NCBI RefSeq assembly: GCF_026723825.1
Contig: NZ_CP113519.1
Span: 4,402,001-4,466,000 of the forward strand
DNA from: Pseudomonas sp. GOM7
Lineage (GTDB): Bacteria > Pseudomonadota > Gammaproteobacteria > Pseudomonadales > Pseudomonadaceae
DNA length: 64,000 nucleotides
Direction: 5' to 3'
Shown: positions 40,036-48,962 of the stretch, piece by piece
Layout of the letters: every line of letters starts with the position of its first letter
Position numbering within the stretch: the first letter of the stretch is position 1
The notes under the pieces: generated by a model
Databases searched by the model: none
What the model was told of the DNA's origin: nothing
Seen by the model: the letters and a program-made list of their open reading frames with translations, nothing else
Program-made: the position numbers and the translations under genes

Positions 40036-40781
40036 GCGACCGCCACTTCGACGAACTCGCCACCCGCTTCGCCGAGAAGATCTATGGCGGCGCCAAGGGG
40101 GCCATCCGCCTCGCCGTGCTGCAGGCTGACCTGGCCGAAGCCCTGCCGGATCGACCGCTGCGCGTGCTGGATGTGGGCGCCGGCCTCGGCCATATGAGCC
40201 TGTGGCTGGCCCAGCGTGGCCATCAGGTCACCCTGGCCGAACCGGCCGAACCCATGCTGGAAGGCGCGCGCCAGCGCTTCGCCGAGGCTGGCCAACACGC
40301 CACCTTCATCCAGGCGCCCTGGCAAGACCTGCTCGGCCAACTGCAGCAGCCCTACGATCTGGTGCTGTGCCATGCCGTGCTGGAATGGCTGGCCGAACCG
40401 GCGGCTATCCTGCCGGTGCTGCACCAGCTCACGGCCAAGGATGGCTGGCTGTCGCTGGCCTTCTACAACAAGGACGCGCTGATCTACCGTAACCTGCTCA
40501 AGGGCCATTTCCGCAAGCTGCGCAAAGAGCGCTTCGCCGGCGAGGGCCAGAGCCTGACGCCGCAGCGCCCGCTCGACCCACGCGAACTGGCCACGCAACT
40601 CGGCGCGCACTGGCAGGTCGAAAGCCGTAGCGGCGTGCGCGTGTTCCACGATTACATGCCGCCGGAATTTCAGGCCAAGGCCGAGCTGGTCGACCTGCTG
40701 GAGATGGAGCTGGCGTACCGACGCCACCCCAGCTTCGCCGGCCTGGGTCGCTACCTGCACTGGATCTGTCGGCCAAGCTGA
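40032..40781 (+). CDS. cmoM: tRNA uridine-34 5-oxyacetic acid methyltransferase
   Basis: 249 residues, class I methyltransferase. SAM motif LDVGAGLGHMSLWLAQRGH, then LCHAVLEWL and GWLSLAFYNK, as in E. coli CmoM (SmtA), which methylates cmo5U34 of tRNA to mcmo5U. It begins with ATGA overlapping the mazG-like stop. In pseudomonads this enzyme supports decoding by several cmo5U tRNAs. Confidence 0.9.
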   Translation: MSDRHFDELATRFAEKIYGGAKGAIRLAVLQADLAEALPDRPLRVLDVGAGLGHMSLWLAQRGHQVTLAEPAEPMLEGARQRFAEAGQHATFIQAPWQDLLGQLQQPYDLVLCHAVLEWLAEPAAILPVLHQLTAKDGWLSLAFYNKDALIYRNLLKGHFRKLRKERFAGEGQSLTPQRPLDPRELATQLGAHWQVESRSGVRVFHDYMPPEFQAKAELVDLLEMELAYRRHPSFAGLGRYLHWICRPS

Positions 40782-40869
40782 ACGCCTTTCGCGGCAGGTT
40801 GGACGAACCGCAGAGCCCGGCGTAGCCTGAGCCCATATCGTGATGTCGAGCGCGACCACGGAGCCCACC

Positions 40870-41466
40870 ATGCGCTGCCTCATAGCCTTGCTCGTTCTGC
40901 CCCTGCTGGCCGCCTGCCAGAGCCCGAACCCCTATCAGGCCGAATCCCTGCCCATGCCTCCGGCACCGCCGGGGGCCGCCAATACCTTCGACCGCAGCGC
41001 CTACCCGGCGCCACCGCGCGACTACGGGCGTTACCGCACCTGGAGCTGGGACGGTGGCCGGCCACCGTCCGGCGCCGCCTGGATCGGTGGCGAGCAACTG
41101 GCCGACAGCGTCAGTGCCGGCCTCGACCAATTTGGCCTGCGCCCGGCGCAGAACGGTCAAGGCGATCTGCTGGTCAGCGCCCGCCTCAACCAGGAAACCC
41201 GCCTGCGCCAGTACTACGACGACAGCGGCGCCTACTACGGCGGCGGCCCCTGGGGCCGTCAATATGGTGCCTGGGGCAGCACACCCATCGTCCGCACCTA
41301 CGAACAGAAGGTGGCAGTGGTGCGCCTGGAGCTGATCGACCCACGGGATCACCAGGTGGTCTGGTCAGGCAGCGGTGAAGCCCTGGCCGGCAAGGATCAA
41401 AGCGACCAGGCCGAAGCCATCCGTTCGGCCATTCGTGCTGCACTCGCCGGCTACCCCCCACATTGA
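40870..41466 (+). CDS. DUF4136 lipoprotein, first of a tandem pair
   Basis: 198 residues. Type II signal peptide with lipobox LLAAC (Cys about 16), then a Pro-rich linker and a DUF4136 domain starting YRTWSWDG and ending VVWSGSGEALAGKDQ. A Gly/Tyr-rich segment (YYGGGPWGRQYGAW) is internal. Probably outer-membrane anchored. Function unknown. The next gene is a paralogue 16 bases downstream. Confidence 0.85.
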   Translation: MRCLIALLVLPLLAACQSPNPYQAESLPMPPAPPGAANTFDRSAYPAPPRDYGRYRTWSWDGGRPPSGAAWIGGEQLADSVSAGLDQFGLRPAQNGQGDLLVSARLNQETRLRQYYDDSGAYYGGGPWGRQYGAWGSTPIVRTYEQKVAVVRLELIDPRDHQVVWSGSGEALAGKDQSDQAEAIRSAIRAALAGYPPH

Positions 41467-41482
41467 TTATCAGGAGTTCAGC

Positions 41483-42037
41483 ATGCGTACCCTGCCCTGC
41501 CTGCTTCTCGCCCTGCTGCTGAGCGGCTGTGCCAGCGTCAGCCTGGAGCGCGACTTCGACCCCAGCCGCGATTTTGCTGCCTACCGCACCTGGAGCTGGA
41601 TGAGCGACAAGCTGCTCTATCAACCCGACGATGCCCGTCTCAAGAGCGATCTCACCGAGCAACGCATCAGCCAAGCGGTGAACGATCAGCTCGAACAACA
41701 AGGCCTGCGCCAGGCCCGCGACGGCCAGGGCGACCTCAAGGTGCAGGCGGTGCTGATCGTCGACGAACGCCAGGATCAGATCACCACCCAGTACGGCGGT
41801 GGCTGGGGTGGCTATTGGGGCGGTTACTGGGGTGGCCCGGCCTTCACCGAGACGCGCCGCGTGGACTACAAGGTGGCCACCCTGCAGATCGACCTCTACG
41901 ACGCCAAGGACGGCAAGCTGGTCTGGCGCGGCAGCGGCGAACAGATCATGCGCAGCCAGCCACCCAGCCCGGCCGAACGCGAACGGGCGATCCGCGAGAC
42001 GGTGACACAAATCCTCTCGCAATACCCACCGCGCTAA
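41483..42037 (+). CDS. DUF4136 lipoprotein, second of a tandem pair
   Basis: 184 residues. Lipobox LLSGC (Cys about 14), then DUF4136 (AYRTWSWMSDKLL ... LVWRGSGEQIMRS) with a repeated WGGYWGGYWGG segment. CAGGAG precedes ATG 41483. The TAA stop is at the left boundary of MITE-like copy 2, so the terminal codons may be shaped by that insertion. Function unknown. Confidence 0.87.
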   Translation: MRTLPCLLLALLLSGCASVSLERDFDPSRDFAAYRTWSWMSDKLLYQPDDARLKSDLTEQRISQAVNDQLEQQGLRQARDGQGDLKVQAVLIVDERQDQITTQYGGGWGGYWGGYWGGPAFTETRRVDYKVATLQIDLYDAKDGKLVWRGSGEQIMRSQPPSPAERERAIRETVTQILSQYPPR

Positions 42038-42225
42038 CAGGCCGTTGAAAAACGTAAGCGAGGCGGGCTGGCCTAGGCAAAATCAGCTAGAAAACGCTCG
42101 GAGTCGCGTTCGACTTTACGAGTTGTAAATGAGCATTTTTGACGGGGGCGCCTAGCCTGGGCTCGCACGCAGGGCTGTTTTTAACAATGGCCAGGCAACA
42201 CAAGTAGTTTTTCAACAGCCTGCTG
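42035..42225. mobile_element. MITE-like element, copy 2
   Basis: About 190 bases. The left end is TAACAGGCCGTTGAAAAACG and the right end TTTTTCAACAGCCTGCTG, with the same core features as copies 1 and 3 (GTAAATGAGCATTTT; GGCTGTTTTTAA) but a longer, different middle. The left TA coincides with the TAA stop of the DUF4136 gene. Same orientation as the other copies. Confidence 0.7.
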
Positions 42226-42242
42226 AGCGAGGAGACGAACAC

Positions 42243-42725
42243 TTGCCCACAGCCCTGCAACACCGCCCGGCCATCGCCGCCGACCTCGACGAGGTGATCG
42301 GCTTCCCACAGAGCGCCGAGGAACTGTTCTTCTGCTACCCCAAGGCTGCCTGGCCACTGGACGTCGGCCAGCTTGCCGCCGCCATGGCAGAGCGCCGCGA
42401 AAGCACGGTGGTCACGCTCGACGGCAAGGTCGCCGGTTTCGCCAATTTCTACCAATGGCAGCACGGCGAGTTCTGCGCCCTGGGCAACCTGATGGTCGCC
42501 CCCTGGGCGCGCGGCCAGGGCGTGGCGCAGTATCTGCTGGAAGTACTGGAAGGGATCGCACGCGATCAGTACAAAGCCCCCGTGATGAAGGTGTCATGCT
42601 TCAACGCCAACACCGGCGGCCTGCTGCTCTATACCCGTCTGGGCTATCGCCCCGCCGCCATAGTCGAAAGGCGCGCGTCGGATGGCGCTCGCATTGCCCT
42701 GGTACAGTTGGAGAAGAGTCTTTAA
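42243..42725 (+). CDS. GNAT-family N-acetyltransferase
   Basis: 160 residues, standard GNAT fold with the acetyl-CoA loop LMVAPWARGQGVAQYLL. A TTG start at 42243 is preceded by GCGAGGAGACG; no better in-frame ATG covers the conserved N terminus. Substrate unknown. It lies between MITE-like copy 2 and the tRNA-Sec gene, with convergent transcription towards the selenium module. Confidence 0.82.
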   Translation: MPTALQHRPAIAADLDEVIGFPQSAEELFFCYPKAAWPLDVGQLAAAMAERRESTVVTLDGKVAGFANFYQWQHGEFCALGNLMVAPWARGQGVAQYLLEVLEGIARDQYKAPVMKVSCFNANTGGLLLYTRLGYRPAAIVERRASDGARIALVQLEKSL

Positions 42726-42786
42726 CCAAGGCGCACCCTTGCAGCCTGAAATGAACCGTTCGGGATTCGCGGTGCGACTCGATAAG

Positions 42787-42882
42787 TGGCGGAAGGCAGT
42801 GAGAGTCGAACTCACCCAGGAACGGATGCCGTCCCCCACCGGGTTTGAAGCCCGGCCACGCCACCGGGCGTGATTGCCTTCC
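42787..42882 (-). tRNA. selC: Selenocysteine tRNA (anticodon TCA, CCA end encoded)
   Basis: 96-nt tRNA on the minus strand: 5' GGAAGGCAATCACG, long extra arm, anticodon loop CTTCAAA (TCA), TTCGACTC T-loop and 3' CTTCCGCCA. The 8-bp acceptor stem and long variable arm distinguish it from tRNA-Ser and match tRNA-Sec. It lies 74 bases downstream of selB in the same orientation, making a selA-selB-selC order. It decodes the UGA in fdnG (51444-51446). Confidence 0.95.
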
Positions 42883-42956
42883 TTGATCGGTAGCTGCACT
42901 TTGCATGGCAGCCGTTGCGTTCGTCGTGCAGGGTAGCCCATGGCGACCAGTGGTCG

Positions 42957-44903
42957 TCAATCCGGCGCCGGCATGCCCTCCTCGCTCCGTCTGCCCATCA
43001 GTTGAATCGCCAGTGCCGAGTCGCTGCGGATGCGCCGCTCATTGGCCAGGCGACGGGTGAAGCCGATGCGGTCGAAGTATTCCAGCAACTGAATGCTGCG
43101 CTTGCGGCCGATGCCGATGCGGTTGCGCCAGTCGACCACGCGCAGGCTACCGTGTTGCTCCAGCAGGTGCAGCGCATGGCAGCCCAGGGTGTGCAGGGTT
43201 TGTTCGGGGTAGAACAGATCCTTGACCACCTGATGCAACTGGCCGAGGCGCGCCAGTTTGCGCAGTAGCAGGCGCACGGTCGCTTCGTCCTGCTGCACGG
43301 CGTCGGCCAGATTGCGCACCCAGGGCGGGTCGAAGCCGCCGGCGAGCAACAGCGGCCAGAGTCGCTCCCGTAGTGCTTCGTCTTCCGGCCCCAGTTGCAC
43401 GCGGTGATCCGGCAGGTGCAGCCAAGGCCCACTACTGGCAATGCGGCCGTCGGCCAGCGCCTCTTCCAACAGGGCGATGAACACCGGACGTTCCAGTTCG
43501 CTCAGGGCATAGCGGCGCAGACGATCGCGGTCAGGGCCGAGCTCGTCCGGCGATTCGTCATGGAAGCGGCGCAGGCCTTCCAGCAGAGCATCACGCAGTG
43601 CCTGCAGGCAGGCCCCATCGAACAGCCGTGTACCCTGTCGGGTGGGCAGCTCGCACAGCCCGTCGGGTAGGTTCCAGCTTGCGCGCAGGCGATTGAACTG
43701 GCGCTCCAGCAGGCCGGGGTCGAGGCCGTTGGGTGCCGCTTGCAGCAGCGCCGGCAAGGCCTGTTCCAGGCTGGCATCACGCAGCGCCCGCAGTTGCAGC
43801 AGGCGTGAAGGCGCACGACGAGCTCGGGCCGGGGCGAAGGGGTCGAGCACGCTGCCGCCACCCAGGGTGCGCTGCGCCGATTGGTCACGCAGCACCACAC
43901 GGTCGCCATGCACGGCATGCGCCGGGGCATTGAGCACCAGCTGCGCCAGGCACGACTGCCCGGGCGCAAGGCTCTCCGTATCAAGCAGGGCGACGCGGCC
44001 TGTAACGTCCTGCGCGGCCAGGTGCACGTGCACTGGCGTCCAGTGCGCCAGTGCGCGTGCCTCCGAGGCCAGTAGCTGCAACTCGATATCGATACGGCTG
44101 CTGGGGGCCAGCAATGCTGGCGCCAGCAGCCAGTCGCCGCGATGCAGGTGTTCCAGCACCAGGCGCTCGCCCGCCAGGTTCAGGGCCACGCGCTGGCCGG
44201 CGACGGCGCTGTCGGCCGGACGATTCTGCGCATGCAGGCCACGTACCCGTACGCGCCGCCCGGAGGGGCTGAGCAGCAGTTCGTCAGCCAGCGCTACAGA
44301 CCCGGCGAAGGCGGTGCCGGTGACCACCACGCCAGCACCCTCGACGCTGAAGGCGCGATCGATGGGCAGACGAAAATAGCCCTGAACGCTGCGCACATCA
44401 TGAGCCGCCGAGAACGTCAGCAGGCGTTCGCGCAGGGCTGCGATACCCTGCCCCCCAAGGCTGTCCACCGCCAGCAAATCGGCCCCCGCCAGCGGCCCCG
44501 GAGCGAGCAAGACGTCGACCTGATCGCGCACCTGTCGCAGGCGCGCGGCATCGACCCGGTCGATCTTGGTCAGCGCCACCAAGGCCTGACGGATGCCCAG
44601 CAGTTCGGCGATGGCCAGATGCTCGCGGGTCTGCGGCATCACCCCATCGTCAGCGGCCACCACCAGCAACAGCAGGTCGATGCCAGAGGCGCCAGCGAGC
44701 ATATTGTGGACGAAGCGTTCGTGACCGGGCACGTCGATGAAGCCGGTGAGCTGGCCATCGCCCAGGTCGGCGTAGAGGTAACCCAGGTCGATGGTGATGC
44801 CACGGGCGCGCTCGGCCGGGCGGCGGTCACCCTGCTGGCCGGTCAGCGCCTGCAGCAGCGCGGTCTTGCCATGGTCGATATGGCCGGCGGTGCCGACGAT
44901 CAC
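42957..44903 (-). CDS. selB: Selenocysteine-specific elongation factor
   Basis: 648 residues. GTPase domain: GTAGHIDHGKTAL (P-loop), DVPGHERF (G3), TKIDRVD (G4), then translation-factor beta-barrels and a C-terminal series of winged helices that bind the mRNA SECIS. It delivers Sec-tRNA to the ribosome at UGA. The start is GTG 44903, overlapping the selA stop (GTGA), so synthesis is coupled. Confidence 0.95.
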   Translation of the reverse strand: MIVGTAGHIDHGKTALLQALTGQQGDRRPAERARGITIDLGYLYADLGDGQLTGFIDVPGHERFVHNMLAGASGIDLLLLVVAADDGVMPQTREHLAIAELLGIRQALVALTKIDRVDAARLRQVRDQVDVLLAPGPLAGADLLAVDSLGGQGIAALRERLLTFSAAHDVRSVQGYFRLPIDRAFSVEGAGVVVTGTAFAGSVALADELLLSPSGRRVRVRGLHAQNRPADSAVAGQRVALNLAGERLVLEHLHRGDWLLAPALLAPSSRIDIELQLLASEARALAHWTPVHVHLAAQDVTGRVALLDTESLAPGQSCLAQLVLNAPAHAVHGDRVVLRDQSAQRTLGGGSVLDPFAPARARRAPSRLLQLRALRDASLEQALPALLQAAPNGLDPGLLERQFNRLRASWNLPDGLCELPTRQGTRLFDGACLQALRDALLEGLRRFHDESPDELGPDRDRLRRYALSELERPVFIALLEEALADGRIASSGPWLHLPDHRVQLGPEDEALRERLWPLLLAGGFDPPWVRNLADAVQQDEATVRLLLRKLARLGQLHQVVKDLFYPEQTLHTLGCHALHLLEQHGSLRVVDWRNRIGIGRKRSIQLLEYFDRIGFTRRLANERRIRSDSALAIQLMGRRSEEGMPAPD

Positions 44904-46312
44904 GCCTGCGCCTCGCGTAGCTGCGCCAATTGCGCGACGAAGGCGGGTTCATCGTCGAGCTGGCGCAGGTCGAGCCACAGGGCGTCGTCGTCGATACGAC
45001 CGATCACCGGGATCGGCAGCTCGCGCAACTGCCCTTCCAGCTCGCGCAGCACCCGACCACGCAGGCGCTTGGAGGTCTGCGGGCGGACGCACAAGGCCGC
45101 GCTGGGCAGGCGCGCCACCGGCTGCGCGCCGCTGCCGATCATGCCCAGGGCGTTCTCCACGCTGACCTGCCAGGGCTCGCCAAGGCTGCTGGCCAGTGTC
45201 GGGGCGACGCGTTCGGCCTGGGCACGGATATCCGCCTGCGGACGGCTGAGCAGGCGCAGGCTGATCAGGCGCTCGCCGAGGCGATCCGGGTCGCGGTACA
45301 GGCCGAGCACCGCTTCCAGCGCGGCCAGGGTCAGCTTGTCCACACGCAGGGCACGCTTGAGTGGGTTCTTCTTGATTCGCCCGATCAGTTCCTTGCTGCC
45401 GAGAATGATGCCGGCCTGCGGGCCACCGAGCAGCTTGTCGCCGCTGAAGGTGACAATATCGGCCCCATCGCGCAGCGCTTCCTGCACCGTGGGTTCCTTG
45501 GGCAGGCCCCAGCGCGACAGGTCGATCAGGCTACCGCTGCCGAGGTCTTCCAGCAGCGGCAGGCCATGAGCGTGGGCGATGACGGCAAGGTCGCGGGTGG
45601 CGACACTGGCGGTGAAGCCCTGCACGCTGTAGTTGCTGGTGTGTACGCGCATCAACAAGCCGGAACGCGGGCCGATGGCGGCTTCGTAATCCTTGCCATG
45701 GGTACGGTTGGTGGTGCCGACTTCCACCAGCTTGACCCCGGCGCGGGCCATGATGTCGGGGATGCGAAAGGCGCCGCCGATCTCGATCAGCTCGCCACGG
45801 GAGATGATGCCTTCCTTGCGTGCGCCCAGGCTGTTGAGCGCCAGCAGCACGGCGGCGGCATTGTTGTTGACCACGGTGACGGCCTCGGCGCCGGTCAGCT
45901 CGCGGATCAGGCCGATGATCAGGTCGTCGCGATCACCACGCTTGCCGCTGGCCAGGTCGAACTCCAGGTTGAGCGGGTAGCGTGCGGCCAGGGTGATGGC
46001 GTCGATGGCCTCCTCCGGCAACAGAGCGCGGCCGAGGTTGGTGTGCAGCACCGTGCCAGTGAGGTTGAACACGCGACGCACACGGCTGGCATGGCGCGCG
46101 GCCAGGCGTTCGCCAGCGCGCCCGGCGAGTACCGCCTCGCTCAGTTCCACGGCGGCGAGCTGGCCGCTGCGGGCGGGTTCGCGCAGTTCGTCGAGCAGGT
46201 CACGCAGTGTGGCCAGCAGGGCATCGCGGCCGTAGCGCTGTTGCAGGGGGGCGACGCTATCGCAGCGCAACAGACGGTCGATGGAGGGTAGACGGGCAGC
46301 GTTGGCGTTCAT
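44900..46312 (-). CDS. selA: L-seryl-tRNA(Sec) selenium transferase
   Basis: 470 residues, PLP enzyme converting Ser-tRNA-Sec to Sec-tRNA-Sec with selenophosphate. Family features include FNLTGTVLHTNLGRALLP at the start, the PLP lysine in TFSGDKLLGGPQAG and a C-terminal decamerisation region. It lies 12 bases after fdhE in the same orientation. selD (selenophosphate synthase), needed for function, is not in the window. Confidence 0.95.
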   Translation of the reverse strand: MNANAARLPSIDRLLRCDSVAPLQQRYGRDALLATLRDLLDELREPARSGQLAAVELSEAVLAGRAGERLAARHASRVRRVFNLTGTVLHTNLGRALLPEEAIDAITLAARYPLNLEFDLASGKRGDRDDLIIGLIRELTGAEAVTVVNNNAAAVLLALNSLGARKEGIISRGELIEIGGAFRIPDIMARAGVKLVEVGTTNRTHGKDYEAAIGPRSGLLMRVHTSNYSVQGFTASVATRDLAVIAHAHGLPLLEDLGSGSLIDLSRWGLPKEPTVQEALRDGADIVTFSGDKLLGGPQAGIILGSKELIGRIKKNPLKRALRVDKLTLAALEAVLGLYRDPDRLGERLISLRLLSRPQADIRAQAERVAPTLASSLGEPWQVSVENALGMIGSGAQPVARLPSAALCVRPQTSKRLRGRVLRELEGQLRELPIPVIGRIDDDALWLDLRQLDDEPAFVAQLAQLREAQA

Positions 46313-46324
46313 CGTTAGCCTCAG

Positions 46325-47257
46325 TCAGCCGTCGCTGCCGGGAGCCAGCAGCAGGTTCGGCGCACGGCGCAGGTGCCCTTCCTCACTCAGGCGCATGTCC
46401 AGGTCGAGGCTGGCCAGGTCATCGGCAATGGCATCGGCCTGGTCGTCGAACTCCAGGTAGCACTGTTTGAGGTAACCCTGACAGCTCGGGCAGACCTCGG
46501 CGCGGATCACCGCCCGCTCGGGTGCCACACCCTCACGTTGCAACGACAGGTAGGCCAGGTGTCTGGATGACTCGCAGTGGCTGCACTTGACCCGCACGTG
46601 ATGCCATTCGCAGGCGCACAGCGAGCAGCACAGGTAGCGCAGGCCGGCGTACTGGCCGCGATGGCGCAGCATACCGGCCACCGGCGGCGAGCCACAGGCT
46701 GGGCACAGCGTCTGGCTGCTGGCCTCGACCAGGCGTTCGCTGGGCAGAGCCAGCAGCCAGTGGCTGAACGCCACCTGCAGGGCCGCGCCGAGAAAGGGCA
46801 CCAGCGCCGCCGGCAGCAGATCGAACTGCCCGCCCAGCAGCGCGATGGCCCAGGCCTTGCGCTGGCCACTGTCGGCTTCGCGCAGGGCCACCAGGGCCGC
46901 GCTGACGGACGGGTTGCCGACATGCGAAAAACTCGTCAGCAGCGCGTCGAGCGCTGGCAGCCAGGCATCACCGCGTACCAGAGTATCGAAGCCCAGCGGC
47001 GGCATGCGGTGTTCGAGGCTGCGTGCCAGCGCTTCGGCCGAAGGGCCAGGCAGCGCCGGAGGGGCATCCAGTACGCGCTGCTGGGCATCGCACAGCTCGG
47101 CCATCAGCAGCAGGTAGGCCGACAGAGGGTGATCGGTCGCCAGGCTGCGCAAACGATGGGCACGGCGACCGAACAGATCCGCTTCGGGCAGGTGCAGAAA
47201 AGGCGGGACATTGGCCGCGGCTTCGATCTGCCCCGGCTCGAGAATCTGGCCTGACAC
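46325..47257 (-). CDS. fdhE: Formate dehydrogenase accessory protein
   Basis: 310 residues. A helical N-terminal half precedes a rubredoxin-like metal-binding half with CxxC pairs: CPACGSPP, CCSLCACEW, CSHCESS, CPSCQGY. FdhE assists maturation and redox quality control of respiratory formate dehydrogenases in the cytoplasm. GTG 47257 is preceded by TAAGGAGT. It lies in the minus-strand module between fdnI and selA. Confidence 0.93.
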   Translation of the reverse strand: MSGQILEPGQIEAAANVPPFLHLPEADLFGRRAHRLRSLATDHPLSAYLLLMAELCDAQQRVLDAPPALPGPSAEALARSLEHRMPPLGFDTLVRGDAWLPALDALLTSFSHVGNPSVSAALVALREADSGQRKAWAIALLGGQFDLLPAALVPFLGAALQVAFSHWLLALPSERLVEASSQTLCPACGSPPVAGMLRHRGQYAGLRYLCCSLCACEWHHVRVKCSHCESSRHLAYLSLQREGVAPERAVIRAEVCPSCQGYLKQCYLEFDDQADAIADDLASLDLDMRLSEEGHLRRAPNLLLAPGSDG

Positions 47258-47383
47258 GCAGGACTCCTTAGGGACTGTTCCCGTGATTTCGCTAGATCAG
47301 CCTAGACCAGGCCGATGAAGTTTGCTGGCAGTGGTTCAGGCGCTTTGGCGGCGAGCTTTTCTCGCCGCTGAAGTCCTTCCGCA

Positions 47384-48016
47384 TCAGTGGTGCTTGTCGC
47401 TGTCCTTGCTCACCTCTTCGTACCAGGCGCCGTGGTGCTTGCGCGCCCAACCGCGGCTGACCCAGCCACTGAGCATGGCACCGATGGAGCCCTTGACCCA
47501 GATGCCGGCGTAGATGTGCACGATGATGCTGACGATCAGCGCCCAGGCCGCCGCCGCGTGCAGCAGCGAGGCCAGACGGATCAGCTCGATGCCGAACAGG
47601 TGGCTGAAGTACTGCCGCCACATGACCATGCCCGTGGCCAGCAACACCAGCATGCACAGCAGCAACACCCAGAACAGCAGCTTCTGCCCGGCGTTGTAGC
47701 GTCCCACTGGCGGCAGGCGCTCCTCACGATTACTCAGCACGTCGCGCCATTGCGCCAGCCACTGACGATCACGCGCTTCGAGGCGGTTGTGCCCGGCGAA
47801 GCGCATCACCAGCCAGAGGAAGAACAGGAACATGGCCAGGCCGAGAAAGGGATGCAGGATGCGCGTCCACACCCCACCGCCAAACAGGTTACTGAGCCAG
47901 AACAGCGCCGGGTGGAACAGCGCCAGGCCGGACAGGCCGGCGAGGACGAAGAAAATCGCCACCACCCAGTGGTTGCTGCGTTCGCCGGCCGTATAGCGTT
48001 GGATATCGTGTTTCAT
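47384..48016 (-). CDS. fdnI: Formate dehydrogenase-N/O gamma subunit, cytochrome b556
   Basis: 210 residues, four membrane helices with histidine heme ligands (starting RYTAGERSNHW; HAAAAWALIVSIIVHIYAG near the end). It carries two heme b and passes electrons from the beta subunit to (mena/ubi)quinone at the cytoplasmic side. GGAGACC precedes its ATG; 9 bases separate it from fdnH. Confidence 0.93.
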   Translation of the reverse strand: MKHDIQRYTAGERSNHWVVAIFFVLAGLSGLALFHPALFWLSNLFGGGVWTRILHPFLGLAMFLFFLWLVMRFAGHNRLEARDRQWLAQWRDVLSNREERLPPVGRYNAGQKLLFWVLLLCMLVLLATGMVMWRQYFSHLFGIELIRLASLLHAAAAWALIVSIIVHIYAGIWVKGSIGAMLSGWVSRGWARKHHGAWYEEVSKDSDKHH

Positions 48017-48025
48017 GCTGGTCTC

Positions 48026-48952
48026 CTACGGCCGCTGCTTCGGATCATAGGTGTGCACCGTCGGGTCGACCTGGTGCACGGCAGAATCACCTGTCACGGG
48101 CTCGTCTTCCTCCACGCGGTTACGCCCGACACGCAGGTAATGAAAGAAGCCAATCAGCGCCGTGGCGCCCATGGCCAGCAGGCCGAGCGGCTTGGCCACG
48201 CCCTTCCACAACGCCACCATGGGGCTGATCTGTGGCTCGTCCGGCAGGCCGGCGTAGAGCGAGGGCCGGTCGGCGTGGTGCAGCACGTACATCACGTGGG
48301 TACCGCCGACGCCGGGCGGATCGTACAGCCCGGCGTTGTCGTAGCCGCGTGACTTGAGATCGGCGATGCGCCCGTCGGCGTGCTCCTTCATGGCGTCCTT
48401 GCTGCCGAAGACGATGGCGCCGGTCGGGCAGGTCTTCACGCAGGCCGGCTCCATGCCCACAGCAACGCGGTCGGAACACAGGCTGCACTTGTAGGCTTTG
48501 TGATCCTTCTGCGAGATGCGCGGAATGTCGAACGGGCAACCGGTGATGCAGTAGCCGCAACCGATGCATTTGTCCTGGTTGAAGTCGACGATGCCGTTGG
48601 CGTACTGGATGATCGCGCCGGGGCTCGGGCAGGCCGCTAGGCAGCCTGGCTCGGCGCAGTGCATGCAGCCGTCCTTGCGGATCAGCCATTCCAGCTTGCC
48701 GCTTTCATCCTCGTGCTCGGTGAAGCGCATCAGCGTCCAGGAACTGGCAGTGAGGTCGGCCGGGTTGTCGTAGGTGCCGTGGTTGTGGCCGACCTCGTCA
48801 CGCAGGTCGTTCCACTCCGAGCACGCCACCTGGCAGGCCTTGCAGCCGATGCACTTGGACACGTCGATGAGCTTGGCCACCTCGCCCAATTCGCGCACCG
48901 AGGGCGCCGGCGTGGTGGTGGCGGAGCGGGCAATGATGTCTTGTGAGGCCAT
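48026..48952 (-). CDS. fdnH: Formate dehydrogenase-N/O iron-sulfur beta subunit
   Basis: 308 residues. Four ferredoxin-type cysteine clusters: SKCIGCKACQVAC, DGCMHCAEPGCLAAC, DKCIGCGYCITGCPFD and KCSLCSDRV...PACVKTCP, for four [4Fe-4S] centres. A single C-terminal membrane anchor (LGLLAMGATALIGFFHYL) follows. ATG 48952 (MASQDII) is used; the longer frame has no ribosome site. It transfers electrons from FdnG to FdnI. Confidence 0.94.
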   Translation of the reverse strand: MASQDIIARSATTTPAPSVRELGEVAKLIDVSKCIGCKACQVACSEWNDLRDEVGHNHGTYDNPADLTASSWTLMRFTEHEDESGKLEWLIRKDGCMHCAEPGCLAACPSPGAIIQYANGIVDFNQDKCIGCGYCITGCPFDIPRISQKDHKAYKCSLCSDRVAVGMEPACVKTCPTGAIVFGSKDAMKEHADGRIADLKSRGYDNAGLYDPPGVGGTHVMYVLHHADRPSLYAGLPDEPQISPMVALWKGVAKPLGLLAMGATALIGFFHYLRVGRNRVEEDEPVTGDSAVHQVDPTVHTYDPKQRP

Positions 48953-48962
48953 GGCGCTGCTC

